From assembly GCA_028015205.1 (NCBI GenBank), contig CM051514.1:35604150-35668149 (forward strand): a DNA stretch of 64,000 bases. Direction: 5' to 3'. The DNA comes from Mytilisepta virgata. Lineage: Eukaryota > Mollusca > Bivalvia > Mytilida > Mytilidae. Position numbers and translations under genes: made by a program. The notes below the pieces were generated by a model that saw only the letters and a program-made list of their open reading frames with translations, was not told the origin of the DNA and did not search any database. Shown piece by piece: positions 46,301 through 55,338 of this stretch (its first letter is position 1; each line of letters begins with the position of its first letter).

Positions 46301-49300
46301 ATGACAAGATGTAATATTTTATATTTGACAGTTTTTAATTGGATTTTGTAACAGAAAACTTTATTTTAATTTTTTTATGTTTATTAGTGAGGTTATTATA
46401 TGTACCTCAGGTGGGCACATGGTTCACACAGGTCATGGAAAGTCATTGAATTTCACTTTGTCACTTTGTTCTTTGAAAGTCATTGAGAAGCAGGTAGAGT
46501 GCTTTTAAGTCATGCTATTTAAGACTTTTCATTGATTGATTGATTGATTATTGTTTAACGCCGTGTGGGCGACATTTAAGCCATATCACGGCGAGACTTT
46601 TCATTGAAACATACTTGAATTTCATTGTTTTACTACCAGTCTATGTGAAGTTTGAAACTAAAATCTTAGTTATTTTAAAAGTGAATTATTCAAGTGCCGG
46701 CATTTTGTTTAGGTTAATCGGGATTTTAAGATCTCTACTTCTTTGGTTTGTTATTCAGTGCATTAGTCACCAGTGTGATTTAAACTGTCTCTGTTAAAAA
46801 TAAGCATTAAAACGATCTTCAATGAGGTATGGAAAAGTAATGAAAAGGTCATGAAATGTCATGGAAAAGTCATGGAATTTGAAGTTTAAGAGTCTGTATG
46901 AACGTGGGGCAATCTTGGATGTTTGGTTGTAAACAACGAGGAAGGAAAGTCCAATTTGTACGTAACTAAATATCAGTTTGACAGTACATTTCTTCTTATA
47001 TCATATTTTGTAATTATTTCAGTATTTGGCATGCAAAAGAAGGTCCAAAAAGAGATGCATATAATATAAGTGATAATCCACAGTTCCGTCTAGAACTTAG
47101 AGCTCCACAGGCTGCAGCAGTGTGGATTTTGTTAACTAGACATATCACTGACAAGGTTTGTTCTTTAATGTACATAGTCAGCAGTGTCCACTGATTATTG
47201 GTACGGGAAGCCAAATTACCCAGAGAGTACCTTATTATTGGTACGGGAAGCCAAATTACCTGGAGAGTACCTTATTATTGGTACGGGAAGCCAAATTACC
47301 CAGAGAGTACCTTATTATTGGCACGGGAAGCCAAATACCAAGAGAGTACCTTATTATTGGTACGGGAAGCCCATTTACCGAGAGAGTACCTTATTATTGG
47401 TACGGGAAGCCAAATTACCCAGAGAGTACCTTATTATTGGTACGGGAAGCCAAATTACCCAGAGAGTACCTTATTATTGGTACGGGAAGCCAAATTACCC
47501 AGAGAGTACCTTATTATTGGTTCGGGAAGTCAAATTACCCAGAGAGTACCTTATTATTGGTTCGGGAAGCCATATTACCCAGAGAGTACCTTATTATTGG
47601 TACGGGAAGCCAAATTACCCAGAGAGTACCTTTTTATTGGTACGGGAAGCCAAATTACCCAGAGAGTACCTTATTATTGGCACGGGAAGCCAAATGACCC
47701 AGAGAGTACCTTATTATTGGCACGGGAAGCCAAATTACCCAGAGAGTACCTTATTATTGGTACGGGAAGCCAAATTACTCAGAGAGTACCTTATTATTGG
47801 TTCGGGAAGCCAAATTACCCAGAGAGTACCTTATTATTGGTACGGGAAGCCAAATTACCCAGAGAGTACCTTATTATTGGTACGGGAAGCCAAATTACCA
47901 AGAGAGTACCTTATTATTGGTACGGGAAGCCAAATTACCCAGAGAGTACCTTATTATTGGTACGGGAAGCCAAATTACCCAGAGAGTACCTTATTATTGG
48001 TACGGGAAGCCAAATTACCCAGAGAGTACCTTATTATTGGTACGGGAAGCCAAATTACCCAGAGAGTACCTTATTATTGGTACGGGAAGCCAAATTACCC
48101 AGAGAGTACCTTATTATTGGTACGGGAAGCCAAATTACCCAGAGAGTACCTTATTATTGGTACGGGAAGCCAAATTACCCAGAGAGTACCTTATTATTGG
48201 TACGGGAAGCCAAATTACCCGGAGAGTACCTTATTATTGGTACGGGAAGCCAAATTACCCGGAGAGTACCTTATTATTGGTTCGGGAAGCTAAATTACCC
48301 AGAGAGTACCTTATTATTGGTACGGGAAGCCAAATTACCCAGAGAGTACCTTATTATTGGTACGGGAAACCAAATTACCCAGAGAGTACCATCACCTTTG
48401 GATGATAAACTTGCAATCTTTCTTAAGATCAGAATAACTTGCAGTCATATATCCTCTCAAGAAATGTCCAAGCAATTTTTTTCAGTGGTTCTTGTTCATT
48501 TGATATTGAAGATGGAGAAAACTTTTAGCATTTAAACATTTTTTTTTCTTATCTAAATTTTAAGTAAAATGTATGTTAGAAATACATCGTGGTAATAATT
48601 TTTATTTTTATCCCACATACATGTAATTAGCACAAGATTTATCTTTCTCTGGTATTCCTTCTGGTGCGGGATTTTCTCGCTGCATTGAAGACCCATTGGT
48701 AGCCTTGAGCTGTTTTCTGCTCTTTGGTCGGGTTTTTGTCTCTTTGACACATTCCCCATTTCCATTCTCTATTCTATTTTGTAATAAAAGTAATAATTTG
48801 TTACTTTCAGGATGACTTTGCTGACAACAGAGAATTTATTACATTGCTGGTCTATAAGAATAATGGTCAGAAGGTCTACTATCCATGTAAGGTTTTATCT
48901 TACTGTGAAACTTTTATTATTCATTGTAGATTTTGTGAAAAGATCAATTCATGGATTTAAGTATGATCGCTGGTCTAATAGGAAATAAATAGGATTTGAA
49001 ATAGGTGTTTTAGTTTGAGAGAACATATGAATAGTAAACAAATAAACAAGAAAAAAATATAGGTTCATGTGCTCATTTTAGAGCTATAAGGCCTTGAAAA
49101 TTTGCAGGAAATGGGTTTTCTCTTGATTTTTCATTGTCTTTGGATTGACATCTTCAGTCTCTCAAAGATGTATATGAAAAAATAAAAAGGATTTCATAAA
49201 ATTTTGTCAAATACCATTTTAAGGTATATATGATTGAATTATAAAAGAAAAAGTTGGGGTTCACGGGCAAAAAATTTCATGTTTAAGAAATGGATAAAAC

Positions 49301-52300
49301 CCAAGGATTCCGAAAATCTGACAAAAAGGCCAAAACATGACCAGCAAGCATCCTTAAGAATCCAATGAAATATGATTCGTTCACAATTTTTTGTTTTGGT
49401 TAGTAAATAGTCATATAAAAGTTGAAATTAATCAAATGAAATGAGATCACGGATTAGGCTTCAAAGGAAACCTGTTTGATAGAAAATTGTTCATTTCTCT
49501 ACTAAATTAAGATATTTTTATCAATAATAACATCTTTTCATTTCAAAATCGCGGAAATTATAAACTTGTAAATATGATCTTTCCGCTAAAACGCAAATAT
49601 TTATGTTAATGAAAACAATTGAATTTACAGTATTTCCAATGTCATTTTATACTTGTTTTTATTTTATTGCCAGATATTTTCAATTATGGTCATAAATGAC
49701 ATACATGTATGTAATAGGTTAAAAAAGCAAGTTTAAAAACCTACAATGTAAGTCTGAAAACATTGAAATTTGCTGATTATTACTAGAAATTTGTTAGGCT
49801 TCATAGTGACTTTAAGATCAGAAATGAAAATAAAAATTTTTCTTTGATTGAATCTATGTTATGTACATGTATATGTAGTAATTTTGTGTCAAGAATTAAT
49901 CTGTTGTGGTCCTGTCGTATTAAATTTCTTGTTTTATATGAGGTGATCTTTGATGTCCCATGGCCATAGCCAATTCTTAATCAAATCTGTTTGAAGCTTC
50001 AAAAATCTTTGATTATTGCCTACCTTAATGAATTTAAAAATAATTCTATTTTTATTACAGATAGTCCAGCACCATATAAAGATGGAGTCCGTATCAACAG
50101 TCCCCACTATTTGTGTAAGATGGTAGAACCTAAAGGAATCTCCAAGTACACTCTGATTATATCACAGTATGAAAAAAACAACACAATCAGTTACACACTC
50201 AGGATATATACATCATGTGAATTCTCCCTCAGTAAAATTACAGATCCTTATAAAAAGGAGTACGAGAAAAGGGTAAGATTATGGTATATGTATGAATTCC
50301 ATACAAAGAATTTAAGTAGATTCAGAAAGTCATTGATAAATCTTATATTTTGATCTTAAGGATGATCACTGGTCTAGTATGAAATACATGTAAATAGGAT
50401 TTGAAATAGGTGTTTTAGTTTGAGAGAACATATGAATAGTAAACAAATAAGCAAGAAAAAAATATAGGTTCATGTGCTCATTTTAGAGCTATAAAGCCTT
50501 GAAAATTTGCAGGAAATGGGTTTTCTCTGGATTTTTCATTGTCTTTGCATTGACAACTTCAGTCTCCAAAATGTATGAAAAATTAAAAAGGATTTCATAA
50601 AATTTTGTCAAATACCATTTTAAGGTATATATGATTGAATTATAAAAGAAAAAGTGGGGGTTCACGGGCAAAAAATTTCATGTTTAGGAAATGGGTAAAA
50701 CCCGAGGATTCCAAAAATATGACAAAAAGACCAAAACATGACCAGCGAGCATCCTTAAATGGTCTTTTCTGGTCTTGTTTAATCTTATTCTATCTTGATT
50801 TTCTGCATTACCATAATTTGGAGCAAAATTAAGATGTGATGTCTTGCAGTTAAACAAGATTGGTTTAAACTAGTTTAGATCTCTTGATGACAGGTAAGGC
50901 CAAAATAAAGATATTGCTTGTTTCCCCTCGCTCGACCGACTCAGTAAAAACACCGCTGACTTAGAAGTTTTTATTCTGTTTTTTTTTTGTAACATTTCTT
51001 TTTATTTCCTGATCAATCCCGGACCCGATTTGCACTTTATTGTGACCAGAGTTTTTTTTTAAAATTTTTCATTGGATTCGATCTAAAATCAAGAAAGTAT
51101 ACAATTTGATGTTGTGTGGATGTGAGCAATAATATAAAATTCTGTTGGACCAAAAAAAAAACTTTTGACCTACCTACCTACCCTCCTCTGAAATGTAGGG
51201 TGGGGAGAGGGGAAACACACATATTTTAGATGTGGCCTAAAGTTAAACATTGCATAATTCATTCTTAGCTGTTATGAACTGGTCTTAACCAGACTTGTTT
51301 GAATGCAGGCCATGATATCTTGTTTTGATCTAGTTATCTTGATTTTTTCTGAAATTTCAGAATTTTAAAAATAAAGACAATCAAGGTTCAGATCAAAAGT
51401 GTGTTTAGATGAATTTTACAACTGACAAATTAATTTATATTATGGTAAATTTGTAGTTTTTGAGCAATAACAAAAAAAAAAGAGAGAAAACATTTCAGTC
51501 ATCCTTCTTAACGAATTTAGAGAGATAATGCTTCTAGACATCTCTTACAGCCAAAAGTGAGATAATTTATTAGCTTTCTTTAATAATTTGATAGAGGTAA
51601 GATAATTTTCATCATAGATTTGTTTAAAGGTTGTGATTTTGAATATTTTAGGTTAGTGGACAGTGGAAAGGTCGCTCAGCTGGTGGATGTGGAAACTACA
51701 TGGAAAGTCACAGCCACAATCCTATATATCAGCTACGTGTAGATGGTAGTGGCACTGACAACTTCGTTTTAATAGAACTACTGGGACCAAAGTAAATATG
51801 TTTTTAAAATTTTAGATTTTGTAAAAATTAAGGATTATCTCCCTTGTGCATAGGTCTGTCTTTAGATGGTTTTGGCTCTACCCTTTTAGTAATTTTGGCA
51901 TTTTTTAATTTGCTCTTCAACTTTTGAAAATTGTTTTGGTTTTCAACGTTTTAGTCCTTGAGCACAACTGATGAGTTGTCAATTGACAAAATGTCTACAT
52001 CTTGTGTATCATAAGTGTAATCAAAGAATTTTTGTAAATATTGGTGACCAGTTTTCATGGCGTTCGAATCACAAAATTTATTTTATATGAAGAACACATT
52101 TTCCCATTCAATGTTCAATCAATTGTGATGTAGAAATACAAAAGGGATGTGGGGAAAAAACCCATTCAGCCTTCAACAATGAGTAGAACTCTCACTGAAC
52201 TGTATGATTTCATTGGTCACCCCAAAAAAATTGTACAAAATCACTAATTATTACTTATACAGACACCTCAATCCCAGAAAATACAATTTCATAAATTTTT

Positions 52301-53600
52301 TGAGCAACATAAAAGATTTACAAGATGGATAATATCCATTATCATGTTGATGTCTAAGGAAATCAAGTAAAAAATACCAATAATAATGTTTTTATTGCTT
52401 TTTCCCAAAACTGAACAATACTTCATGGAACAATAGAATTAATAGTCATAATTTATATCAAATAAGTAGTCAGATACTGAAAAGTATAAGGTGGAACAGT
52501 CAAAAAAATATTTTACGAAACAGCAATTACTAGTATACTGTCAAAATATATGTTACCATAGATCATAGATTACGGTATTATAAAATGAAATGATTTATAT
52601 AGGAAAATTGTACATTTTTAGCTCTTTATATTATCTCTAACTACAGCTATGCCTTGGGTATTATAACAGGATATGTAAAAATATGCAGAATCTAACATGA
52701 ACGCATGTGTAAACCCTATTCTATAAATGACATGTTGTCAAAGTACATAGACAGTTAATATTGCTTGTCAGTTTTAATGCACCAACAATTAACATGTGCC
52801 ATATTTAAAAATAAGGGGAGGTAACAAAAATACTTAACTGGAAAGTTGTCATTTTTGTTCCTTTTGTCAATTTGAAATACATGTATAAGAAATTAACAGT
52901 TGTGTGTCACTTACAGAATTTCAGACCAGAGGTCTTTCTTGGAAATTTATGTATCCAAATACTAGGAGTAAAATCAGACATATATAATATTTATTTCAGA
53001 CAGTACAGTGTAGGCTTTGAGATCACTACTGTGAATGAAAATAATCCAGGAGCACCCGGCTCTTTTAAAAAGATTACCTCAGGGGATTATAGGTGAGGAT
53101 CAGATTTTCAGCTGACCTATTTTTGTATCCTATTAATTTGAATTGACTGTGCTATACGAACTTCAAAAAACAAGAATTAAACACTTGAGTTTGGAACAGC
53201 AAGAAAAATATTTAATTTCAACTTTTCAAATATCACAACATGTTATTCTTCAAAACTGTATTTTTAAGCAACATTATATGTAAAATAATTTTTCATTGGC
53301 GATTCTGAAAATATTAAGGCATCAGATCAAGAATTCCACCAATCGTAATTGATGACAGAACAGTAAACTGATTTTGAGTAAACTCCAGCCTTGTCATGTG
53401 TTTGGGGAAGATTTTGATATCAATATACTTGTGATAATTTACTATTTCTTTATAGGAATGGTTACTGTGTGTTAGAATTGAACAGAATATCAGGAGGGAT
53501 ATATAACATTATGTCGAGTACTTTCCTGCCGGGACAAGAAGGACCTTTCTTTCTAGATGTTAGTAGTAGTTGTCCAGTATCGATCACTCAGCTGCAGTAA
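28261..53600 (+). CDS. CAPN7: CAPN7 (calpain-7), 19 coding exons
   Basis: Calpain-7 (PalB homologue) is a cytosolic cysteine protease linked to ESCRT-III through N-terminal MIT domains. Predicted exons: 28261-28392, 29894-30002, 30421-30470, 31392-31508, 31961-32028, 32760-33077, 33954-34080, 37057-37142, 38243-38336, 40180-40326, 42005-42232, 42677-42821, 45009-45108, 47023-47155, 48811-48886, 50061-50272, 51652-51791, 53000-53092, 53456-53600. All joins are in phase and give 839 residues; I recall 813 for the human protein. The order is two MIT-like helical blocks (exons 1-5), a Pro-rich linker, a protease core with C313 ([10 protein letters not shown]), H481 ([10 protein letters not shown]) and N501 (LKNPWNH), and two C2-like beta domains up to the [12 protein letters not shown] and ITQLQ end. 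Calmodulin-like EF hands are absent, as in this class. A leader exon probably ends upstream, because an acceptor (TTTGCAG) sits at 28212-28218. Exon 8 has five alternative tandem acceptors. Confidence 0.95.
28430..28810 (-). repeat. Reversed copy of the AACATGGCGGCA repeat in CAPN7 intron 1
   Basis: On the minus strand it carries the AGCTTTCCAGGTCA-like end (GTGACCTGGAAAGCG on plus) and the TTTAAGGTAGAGATG-like start (plus CATCTCTACCTTAAA). It is diverged from the copies at 24.5 and 26 kb. Confidence 0.6.
29463..29733 (+). mobile_element. tRNA-derived SINE, full-length copy
   Basis: The head resembles a class II tRNA (Leu/Ser-like): box A TGGCCGAGTGG (29474-29484) and box B AGTTCGAATCT (29542-29552), the internal RNA polymerase III promoter. 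A body with GACAAGGATTG and TCCTCCACCAATAAAACTAG follows, ending in an ACAA tail. It is not a tRNA gene: the sequence between the boxes is not a normal anticodon arm and the body continues past the tRNA part. Relatives lie at 13567, 14766, 39619 and 44713. Confidence 0.85.
29894..30002 (+). CDS. CAPN7: CAPN7 coding exon 2: first MIT-like block
   Basis: Reads [20 protein letters not shown] and [16 protein letters not shown]. Helical, as expected for MIT helices 2-3. The donor is GCTG|GTAAGT, phase 1. The next exon (30421-30470) is a 50-bp Gln-rich spacer. Confidence 0.92.
30521..30678. repeat. Foldback element 2 in CAPN7 intron 3
   Basis: The left arm GGTTATTTTGAAGTAATTTA returns near its right end as TAAATTACTTCAAAATAACC with few changes. 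Arms are about 65 bp and the loop holds AAAGTCCGAAGGACTC. Confidence 0.75.
30895..31316. repeat. Dispersed repeat with two ~175-bp sub-units
   Basis: Starts with CCCCCCACAAACAAAG and a G-rich run. A sub-unit with AACTTTATGTGAAGGTTGG and ATATGTAGATGTGCATGAAG occurs twice (about 31018 and 31165). No coding capacity. Confidence 0.6.
31392..31508 (+). CDS. CAPN7: CAPN7 coding exon 4: second MIT-like block
   Basis: Thirty-nine codons with [20 protein letters not shown] and [12 protein letters not shown], closely matching the second MIT domain of calpain-7. Exon 5 (31961-32028) completes it. Confidence 0.93.
32760..33077 (+). CDS. CAPN7: CAPN7 coding exon 6: Pro-rich linker to protease domain
   Basis: The largest exon. 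A variable Pro/Gly-rich linker, then [20 protein letters not shown] and [16 protein letters not shown], conserved at the entry to the calpain-7 protease core. The donor is ACAG|GTTGTT (weak but in phase). Confidence 0.9.
34514..34560 (+). pseudogene. CAPN7: Isolated upstream copy of the CAPN7 exon-8 start
   Basis: A strong acceptor (TTTTTCTTTACAG) is followed by the same 24 exon bases as exon 8 (TIVSDCSF), then sequence like the array polypyrimidine tract (AATTTCTCTTTATTT) but no CAG. If spliced in, the frame runs 24 codons and stops at TAA (about 34586). It is a decoy or relic acceptor 2.4 kb before the real array. Confidence 0.75.
34793..36486. mobile_element. Large dispersed repeat (CTCACCTGG...CCAGGTGAG) in CAPN7 intron 7
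   Basis: Begins TAACTCACCTGGCC and closes with CCAGGTGAGCGATACAGGCT then CTGGAGAGCCTCATG, giving short inverted ends. Inside, a block of 430-480 bp starting AAATCTTCTCCTCTGAAAC occurs about three times (34873, 35303, 35785). A second member of the family lies at 56112-57714. No protein is encoded, and the class is unknown. Confidence 0.75.
36723..36889. repeat. Foldback element 3 abutting the exon-8 array
   Basis: CAATAGTTGCTTATATAGAG at the left is the exact reverse complement of the right end. Exact arms run over 34 bp, with looser pairing to about 65 bp. It ends 11 nt before the first of the five tandem acceptors, replacing that copy's pyrimidine tract with TATAATTACAG. Confidence 0.8.
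36901..37142 (+). CDS. CAPN7: CAPN7 exon 8 region: five tandem in-frame acceptors and catalytic-Cys motifs
   Basis: Copies begin at 36901, 36940, 36979, 37018 and 37057, exactly 39 bp apart. Each has the exon start (ACC-x-TT-GTTAGTGACTGT) preceded by a TTTATTTCTCTTTACAG-like acceptor, apart from the first. Frame and period agree (13 codons), and the copied acceptors translate as FYFSLQ or FYLSLQ with no stop. Using the last acceptor gives the normal core [19 protein letters not shown]. Each earlier acceptor adds 13 residues with another Asp-Cys-Ser/Asn motif, up to 52 residues. Units differ by a few bases (copy 2 has Asn after Cys, copy 3 GAT for GAC), so this is not simple assembly stutter. 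The last copy is the conservative exon start. Confidence 0.85.
37419..38153. mobile_element. pogo/Tigger-like non-autonomous element in CAPN7 intron 8
   Basis: Left end CAGTCAACTCTCGTTATCTC and reverse-complemented right end CAGTTGAATCTTGTTATCTC, each flanked outside by TA (37417-37418, 38154-38155). The interior repeats short TTCGACTC-like words. 735 bp, no transposase frame. Confidence 0.75.
39619..39762 (+). mobile_element. tRNA-derived SINE, 5'-truncated
   Basis: Shares the body (CCAAGGATTGCCAATTTTCC, CTTCCTCCACCAATAAAAAC) and the ACAA tail with the SINE at 29463. The tRNA-like head is missing. It lies in CAPN7 intron 9. Confidence 0.8.
40180..40326 (+). CDS. CAPN7: CAPN7 coding exon 10: protease subdomain
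   Basis: Forty-nine codons, VIVDDFLPM then [20 protein letters not shown], the calpain block that lies after the catalytic-Cys helix. The donor is TCC|GTAAGT. Confidence 0.93.
42005..42232 (+). CDS. CAPN7: CAPN7 coding exon 11: catalytic histidine
   Basis: Seventy-six codons with [14 protein letters not shown] and [17 protein letters not shown]. His481 is in the PTHAY block. Phase 0 at both ends. Confidence 0.95.
42677..42821 (+). CDS. CAPN7: CAPN7 coding exon 12: catalytic asparagine
   Basis: Reads [20 protein letters not shown]. Asn501 of the calpain KNPW block completes the triad. Donor AATG|GTAAGT. Confidence 0.95.
43342..44512. repeat. Dispersed repeat with TTTGTCTCGCC / GGCGAGACA ends and ~170-bp sub-units
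   Basis: Begins TTTTTGTCTCGCCTTGACGG followed by its own hairpin partner (GGCGAGACA) and a GGC microsatellite. A unit with GTATTAGTTTGTGATTAGGT, GGGGATCCACTAGTGGTAGG and GGCTCCACCCCCTCAGTCAT is repeated three times. A second start (TTTTGTCTCGCCATGATGAG) lies at about 44052, and the end is AAAAGGCGAGACATATCTCT. CAPN7 intron 12. Confidence 0.7.
44713..44945 (+). mobile_element. tRNA-derived SINE with deleted box B
   Basis: The head GTGCCTCGGTGGCAGAGTGG keeps box A, but sequence between the anticodon-like region and the body, including box B, is missing. Body and tail match the copy at 29463. CAPN7 intron 12. Confidence 0.8.
46044..46210. repeat. Foldback element 4 in CAPN7 intron 13
   Basis: AGAGAAAGTATATTTGTAGG at the left returns as its reverse complement at the right end. 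Arms are about 60 bp (TTTTTCTGGTAT...ATACCAGAAAAA) and the loop holds GGTGTCAGG and CCTGACACC. Confidence 0.8.
47023..47155 (+). CDS. CAPN7: CAPN7 coding exon 14: start of first C2-like domain
   Basis: Reads [20 protein letters not shown] and [21 protein letters not shown], matching calpain-7 after the protease core. The donor lies 39 nt before the minisatellite. Confidence 0.93.
47194..48390. repeat. 40-bp minisatellite, about 30 units, in CAPN7 intron 14
   Basis: The unit is TACGGGAAGCCAAATTACCC then AGAGAGTACCTTATTATTGG. About 1197 bp gives roughly 30 tandem units, most identical, with variants such as TTCGGG for TACGGG, one shortened unit near 47325 and occasional CGGAGAG. The unit has no stop in any forward frame and 40 is not divisible by 3, so all three forward frames stay open. 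The large frames here (up to 445 codons) are by-products of this, not genes. Confidence 0.95.
48655..48782. repeat. Interspersed repeat, second copy (see 7847)
   Basis: Same block as 7847-7985 in the same orientation, with TTTTCTCGCTGCATTGAAGA. It ends just before CAPN7 exon 15. Confidence 0.65.
48964..49354. repeat. ~390-bp direct repeat, copy A (CAPN7 intron 15)
   Basis: Shares GGATTTGAAATAGGTGTTTT, GGTTCATGTGCTCATTTTAG, ATTTGCAGGAAATGGGTTTT and TTCACGGGCAAAAAATTTCA with 50360-50757 in the same order and orientation. Confidence 0.85.
50061..50272 (+). CDS. CAPN7: CAPN7 coding exon 16: C2-like domain
   Basis: Reads [20 protein letters not shown], then [20 protein letters not shown]. Matches the calpain-7 beta-sandwich region. 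Flanked by the two ~390-bp direct repeats. Confidence 0.93.
50360..50757. repeat. ~390-bp direct repeat, copy B (CAPN7 intron 16)
   Basis: Second copy of the block at 48964-49354, beginning about 90 bp after exon 16. Confidence 0.85.
51652..51791 (+). CDS. CAPN7: CAPN7 coding exon 17: second C2-like domain
   Basis: Reads [30 protein letters not shown] and LIELLGPK. The GxWxGxSAGGC block is diagnostic of the start of the C-terminal calpain beta domain in this family. Confidence 0.93.
51808..52030. repeat. Dispersed repeat, uninterrupted copy
   Basis: TAGATGGTTTTGGCTCTACC, TTTGCTCTTCAACTTTT and TGGTTTTCAACGTTTTAGTC occur here as one run. At 55990-57830 the same sequence is split by the repeat at 56112-57714. 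This copy therefore shows the empty site. Confidence 0.7.
53456..53600 (+). CDS. CAPN7: CAPN7 last coding exon
   Basis: Reads [34 protein letters not shown] and ends VSITQLQ with TAA at 53598-53600. The C-terminal ITQLQ matches the human end as I recall it. The 3' UTR follows. The first polyadenylation-like hexamers are ATTAAA at 53908-53913 and AATAAA near 54744. Confidence 0.93.
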
Positions 53601-54425
53601 TATCATACTGTATTGATTTCTGTATGGACTTATTTTTCTGTGATACTAAACTGGGTTATTCATCTTACATAGGTTATATTATAAAAATAGGAGTTACCTC
53701 CCCTGTTGTACAATATTTCATGTAAACAAATGGAGTCTCAATTTCCATCTAGCATCAACATCTCATCCTTGTTTATATGTGTCATCTCTTCTCATTTTAC
53801 CTGATTGAAAACAGCAGTCTAAGATGAAGATGTTCCAGAAGTAAAACATATAAGTTATTATTGACATAAAATTAATTTGAAATCTGAAGAGGATTTTCAG
53901 ACTACCTATTAAAGAGTGACTGAACAACACATAATTTATGGAATTTTATAGCAATTAAAGGCACTTGTAATTGCATTTTTCATCGCAGTTGTCAAGATGC
54001 TTAAAATGAATTTTCAAATTTAAAATCACAAATTTACCTATTACAGTTATTAAAAATCACCTACCCAAATGGGAGGTCACAAAATAGAACATTGCAAATA
54101 ACATTAATTCTGGTTGAAGGAATTTTGTGGAATATCATTTTCAATGGAAGGAATATGACAAAATGTTTTCCTGACAAAAAAATGGTTTAGGATGGAACAT
54201 TTATTATAGTAATATTTAAAGATTGTTCTCACAGTATTAATGATCTATTTGATAGTGACAAGTTACAATTTATGCTTAGCCCATCAATGCATAAGCAAGT
54301 AGAAAAAAGAGGTTCTTTCATTAAACAGTTGCTAGAACTGAGGCAGGGGACTCATGACAATATGTTTTCATACTTGTATTTTTGTTTTTATTTGTTTTAC
54401 TATATCTACTGTTACTGCATAAAAT
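53601..54425. other. CAPN7 3' UTR and downstream sequence
   Basis: No coding frame. Candidate weak polyadenylation hexamers only. The transcript end cannot be fixed from sequence. Confidence 0.4.
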
Positions 54426-54427
54426 TA

Positions 54428-54588
54428 GATATAGACAATAGCAGTGCATTGACTTGACATAAAATCAATATACGGATAAGGCTTAGAATCGGGTTAAAAT
54501 GTGACGGTTTCCAGAGCATATTCCCCGATTCGTTCCGAATTCGTATATCAAATTTTATGTTAAGTCAGTGCACTGTTATTGTCTTTAT
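54428..54588. repeat. Foldback element 5
   Basis: AGACAATAGCAGTGCATTGA at the left pairs with TAAGTCAGTGCACTGTTATTGTCT at the right, and AATATACG with CGTATATC inside. Arms are about 45 bp with mismatches around a loop of about 70 bp. Confidence 0.7.
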
Positions 54589-55186
54589 ACTGCAATCTTT
54601 GGTGTTATTAGTGCATATTACTACCAATTTCAAAATTATTTAAAATGTTTGTTATCCTCAAGAGGCCCCAATTGATTTGGCGGGAGAACTCACCTTTTCA
54701 AAGATCGATGAGCAGGTATATCATTGATAGATAAGATTATTTAAAATAAAGGACTTATACTGATTCATACAGATGATACAACATACAACATACTCTGTGT
54801 TATTAATTAAATAGTGTATTATTGGCTTCAATACGACTAAAACTGAAATTTCAATAAATCATTATCTCGGCCAATTTTGAAAAACCGGGCCAATACAGAT
54901 TTTTTGCTGTATTGGTCAGCCAATATAGGGTGAGTTGATTTTCTCAGGATTTTAGTTTGAATATATACAAAAACTCCGAAATGTTTACATTATATCTAAA
55001 TTTATACAAGGTCTGTGATGGAAGGTGCTTCAAAATTTATAATTATAAATTACTCCATAATACCTCTGACTAAAGATATCTTTCATTACCCACATTCCAA
55101 TCCTTCAAAGACTATTCTTAAGAATTAAGAGTTGATTTAGAAAAAAAAATCTTACAGAATATGCTTTGTAAAAACTAGTTAATTAA

Positions 55187-55338
55187 TAAAGATATCATTA
55201 CATGGTTGTTTCTGCATTGGCCTTGTTATTGGTCCTCGGCCAGCTGTATTGGCCTTCGGCTCTGCCTCAGGCCAATACAGCAAGCCTCGGACCAATAACA
55301 AGGCCAATCCAGAAACAACCATGTAATGATATCATATT
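55187..55338. repeat. Foldback element 6
   Basis: GATATCATTACATGGTTGTT at 55191 and its exact reverse complement at the right end. Inner arms (GGCCTTGTTATTGGTCC / GGACCAATAACAAGGCC, and CTGTATTGGCC / GGCCAATACAG) give arms of about 65 bp with few mismatches and a loop of about 20 nt. The tightest hairpin of the six. Confidence 0.85.

Noticed and set aside
47194..48390. CRISPR-like regular array
   Set aside because: Units are contiguous with no unique spacers, in an intron of an animal gene.
47158..48535. Long plus-strand frames of 179-445 codons rich in a [17 protein letters not shown] repeat
   Set aside because: They are the 40-bp minisatellite read in three frames inside CAPN7 intron 14. 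All three frames are open equally, so there is no coding signal.
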